Below are positions 6,227 through 7,156 of a stretch of 7,156 nt of DNA, one piece after another (position 1 is the first letter of the stretch; each line of letters starts with the position of its first letter). The stretch is from an uncultured bacterium. GTDB taxonomy: Bacteria > Bdellovibrionota_C > UBA2361 > CAKMMH01. The notes under the pieces are model-generated. The model did no database searches and was not told the origin of the DNA. It was given only the letters and a program-made list of their open reading frames with translations. The stretch is from contig CAKMMH010000088.1 of assembly GCA_927798255.1 (NCBI GenBank), forward strand, positions 1-7,156, in the 5' to 3' direction. Position numbers and translations under genes: made by a program.

Positions 6227-6232
6227 ATACAA

Positions 6233-7156
6233 TTAATCCTTAAAATTCTTTTCCCTACCATCAAGCAATAAGCCATATTCATTTGCGGTAATTTCTTTAA
6301 CAATTAATTTATTTTTCCCCTTTCCTAAATCTACCGATTTAACAAGTGGAACAATCTTGATTTCATACTTTTTATTCTTTTCTAATTTCAATCTTTCAAG
6401 TTTTCCCTTAATAACATAAGAAACTAAATTTCCATCAATATATACACTAGCTAACTTTCTACCATTTTGAATTTTTTTATCGTTATACTTAGGGATAATT
6501 GCATGACAAATTCTAATTAAGCAATCATTTTCTAAAATTGTATAAGCAGCTTCTTTATTAACCTTAGAAAGTATGCCAAGGTGAGGGAGCATAAAAATTG
6601 AATCAACTGCAAGCTCTATAATGCCAACAGGATTAAAGGCATCAATCATTATGTATGCGCTATCTAATCTATTTGGTGAATGACTTAATACTCCACCGGA
6701 ACCAATAATTAAATTAATATTTTTTATATCTATATAGGATTTTGTCGCTTTTTGAGAAAATATATTAGAAATTCCACCACCTTTACTAAATTTACTTGTT
6801 CCTATTTCAAAGCTTTTATGATGAATAAAAGATAATCTTAAAGCTTCTCTAGCAACTGCTTGCTCAATTTTAAGATCTTGAGTAGTTTGAGGAAGGGTCG
6901 TAGGTCGAAGCATCTTATTTTTTAGTTTATTTGTTAACTCTTCATCAGAAATTTCAAAATCAAGCCATCTTTTAATATTGTTAATGCCGGCTTCTAATAG
7001 TACATTTCCTATTGAATAACTCATTCCTAGATTAGCGCTTACAGTTCTTGTGAATTCAAATTTTTTATTTTCATCAAAATCATTTCTAATCACACTAATT
7101 TTAATAATAGTGGCACCACCAAGATCTACACATAAAATCCCAATATTATTTTTTTT
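6233..7156 (-). CDS. GlmL/MutL-family ASKHA ATPase, C-terminal part
   Basis: The frame is open to the window edge (first full codon 7156-7154), so the 307 visible residues lack the true N-terminus; the GTG at 7093 is not the start. Visible residues 10-16 are VDLGGAT, a phosphate-binding loop of the actin/Hsp70/sugar-kinase fold. RTVSANLGMSYS (37-48) matches the RTVEGDLG region that follows the second such loop in GlmL. NLIIGSGGVL (148-157) is the adenosine-side glycine motif. The last 60 residues (PLVKSVDLGKGKNK, GLLLDGRE) match a C-terminal extension in long GlmL-like proteins. In clostridia GlmL/MutL assists B12-dependent glutamate mutase, probably as an ATP-using chaperone or reactivase. 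No mutase gene is visible here, and many homologues lie in genomes without one, so the partner may differ. From the family layout about 250 residues are missing upstream. It is the first gene of a tight operon with the gene ending at 5063. Confidence 0.82.
   Translation of the reverse strand, partial: KKNNIGILCVDLGGATIIKISVIRNDFDENKKFEFTRTVSANLGMSYSIGNVLLEAGINNIKRWLDFEISDEELTNKLKNKMLRPTTLPQTTQDLKIEQAVAREALRLSFIHHKSFEIGTSKFSKGGGISNIFSQKATKSYIDIKNINLIIGSGGVLSHSPNRLDSAYIMIDAFNPVGIIELAVDSIFMLPHLGILSKVNKEAAYTILENDCLIRICHAIIPKYNDKKIQNGRKLASVYIDGNLVSYVIKGKLERLKLEKNKKYEIKIVPLVKSVDLGKGKNKLIVKEITANEYGLLLDGREKNFKD

Noticed and set aside
6227..6232. TTG start adding two residues to the GlmL partner
   Set aside because: The spacing from AAGGA would be only 4 bases, and an ATG lies two codons later.
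7091..7093. GTG 7093 as the start of the GlmL-like gene
   Set aside because: The upstream frame to the window edge encodes the conserved VDLGGAT loop, so the gene clearly continues.

Overview
The window is AT-rich DNA (about 30% GC by eye) with ordinary bacterial gene structure: ATG starts, several Shine-Dalgarno sites and short spacers. All seven complete stops are TAA or TAG. Two gene products have secretion signals, and one has cysteines suited to disulfides outside the cytoplasm, which fits a bacterium with an oxidising envelope compartment. Lineage cannot be fixed from the sequence. The class IIB aldolase and the GlmL-like gene pair both occur across several deep-branching phyla, so I leave the organism unassigned.

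Layout, left to right. (1) The first 25 codons of an unidentified minus-strand gene (end 77) diverge from a family 4 glycosyltransferase (155-1342, plus); a 16-bp dyad lies between them. (2) 1343-1996 is gene-poor. It holds a 70-codon unknown reading frame (1609-1821) whose frame also continues upstream past one TGA, so it may be the remnant of a longer gene. (3) A small secreted four-cysteine protein (1997-2269, plus) converges on fructose-bisphosphate aldolase (2551-3531, minus). The roughly 280 bp between them are almost entirely a palindromic repeat: one half copy and two full copies. The outer arm of the last copy includes the aldolase stop codon. (4) An AT-rich divergent spacer (3532-3792) carries a perfect 16-bp palindrome. 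(5) A trypsin-like serine protease (3793-5070, plus) has a signal peptide, a complete H-D-S triad and hydrophobic C-terminal segments. (6) Converging on it with an 8-bp overlap is a minus-strand two-gene operon: the C-terminal part of a GlmL/MutL-like ASKHA ATPase (6233 to the window end, 5' end missing) followed after six bases by a conserved protein of unknown function (5063-6226).

Functionally these look like separate transcription units: surface glycan synthesis, glycolysis/gluconeogenesis, two envelope proteins, and the GlmL-like pair. The pair is the best candidate for an undescribed system. The ATPase half resembles the accessory protein of B12-dependent glutamate mutase, but no mutase subunit is visible here. 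Its partner looks like a lipoyl-type barrel, a central domain and a KOW/SH3-like C-terminus, and I know of no experimental function for it. The second notable element is the palindromic repeat array between the convergent genes.
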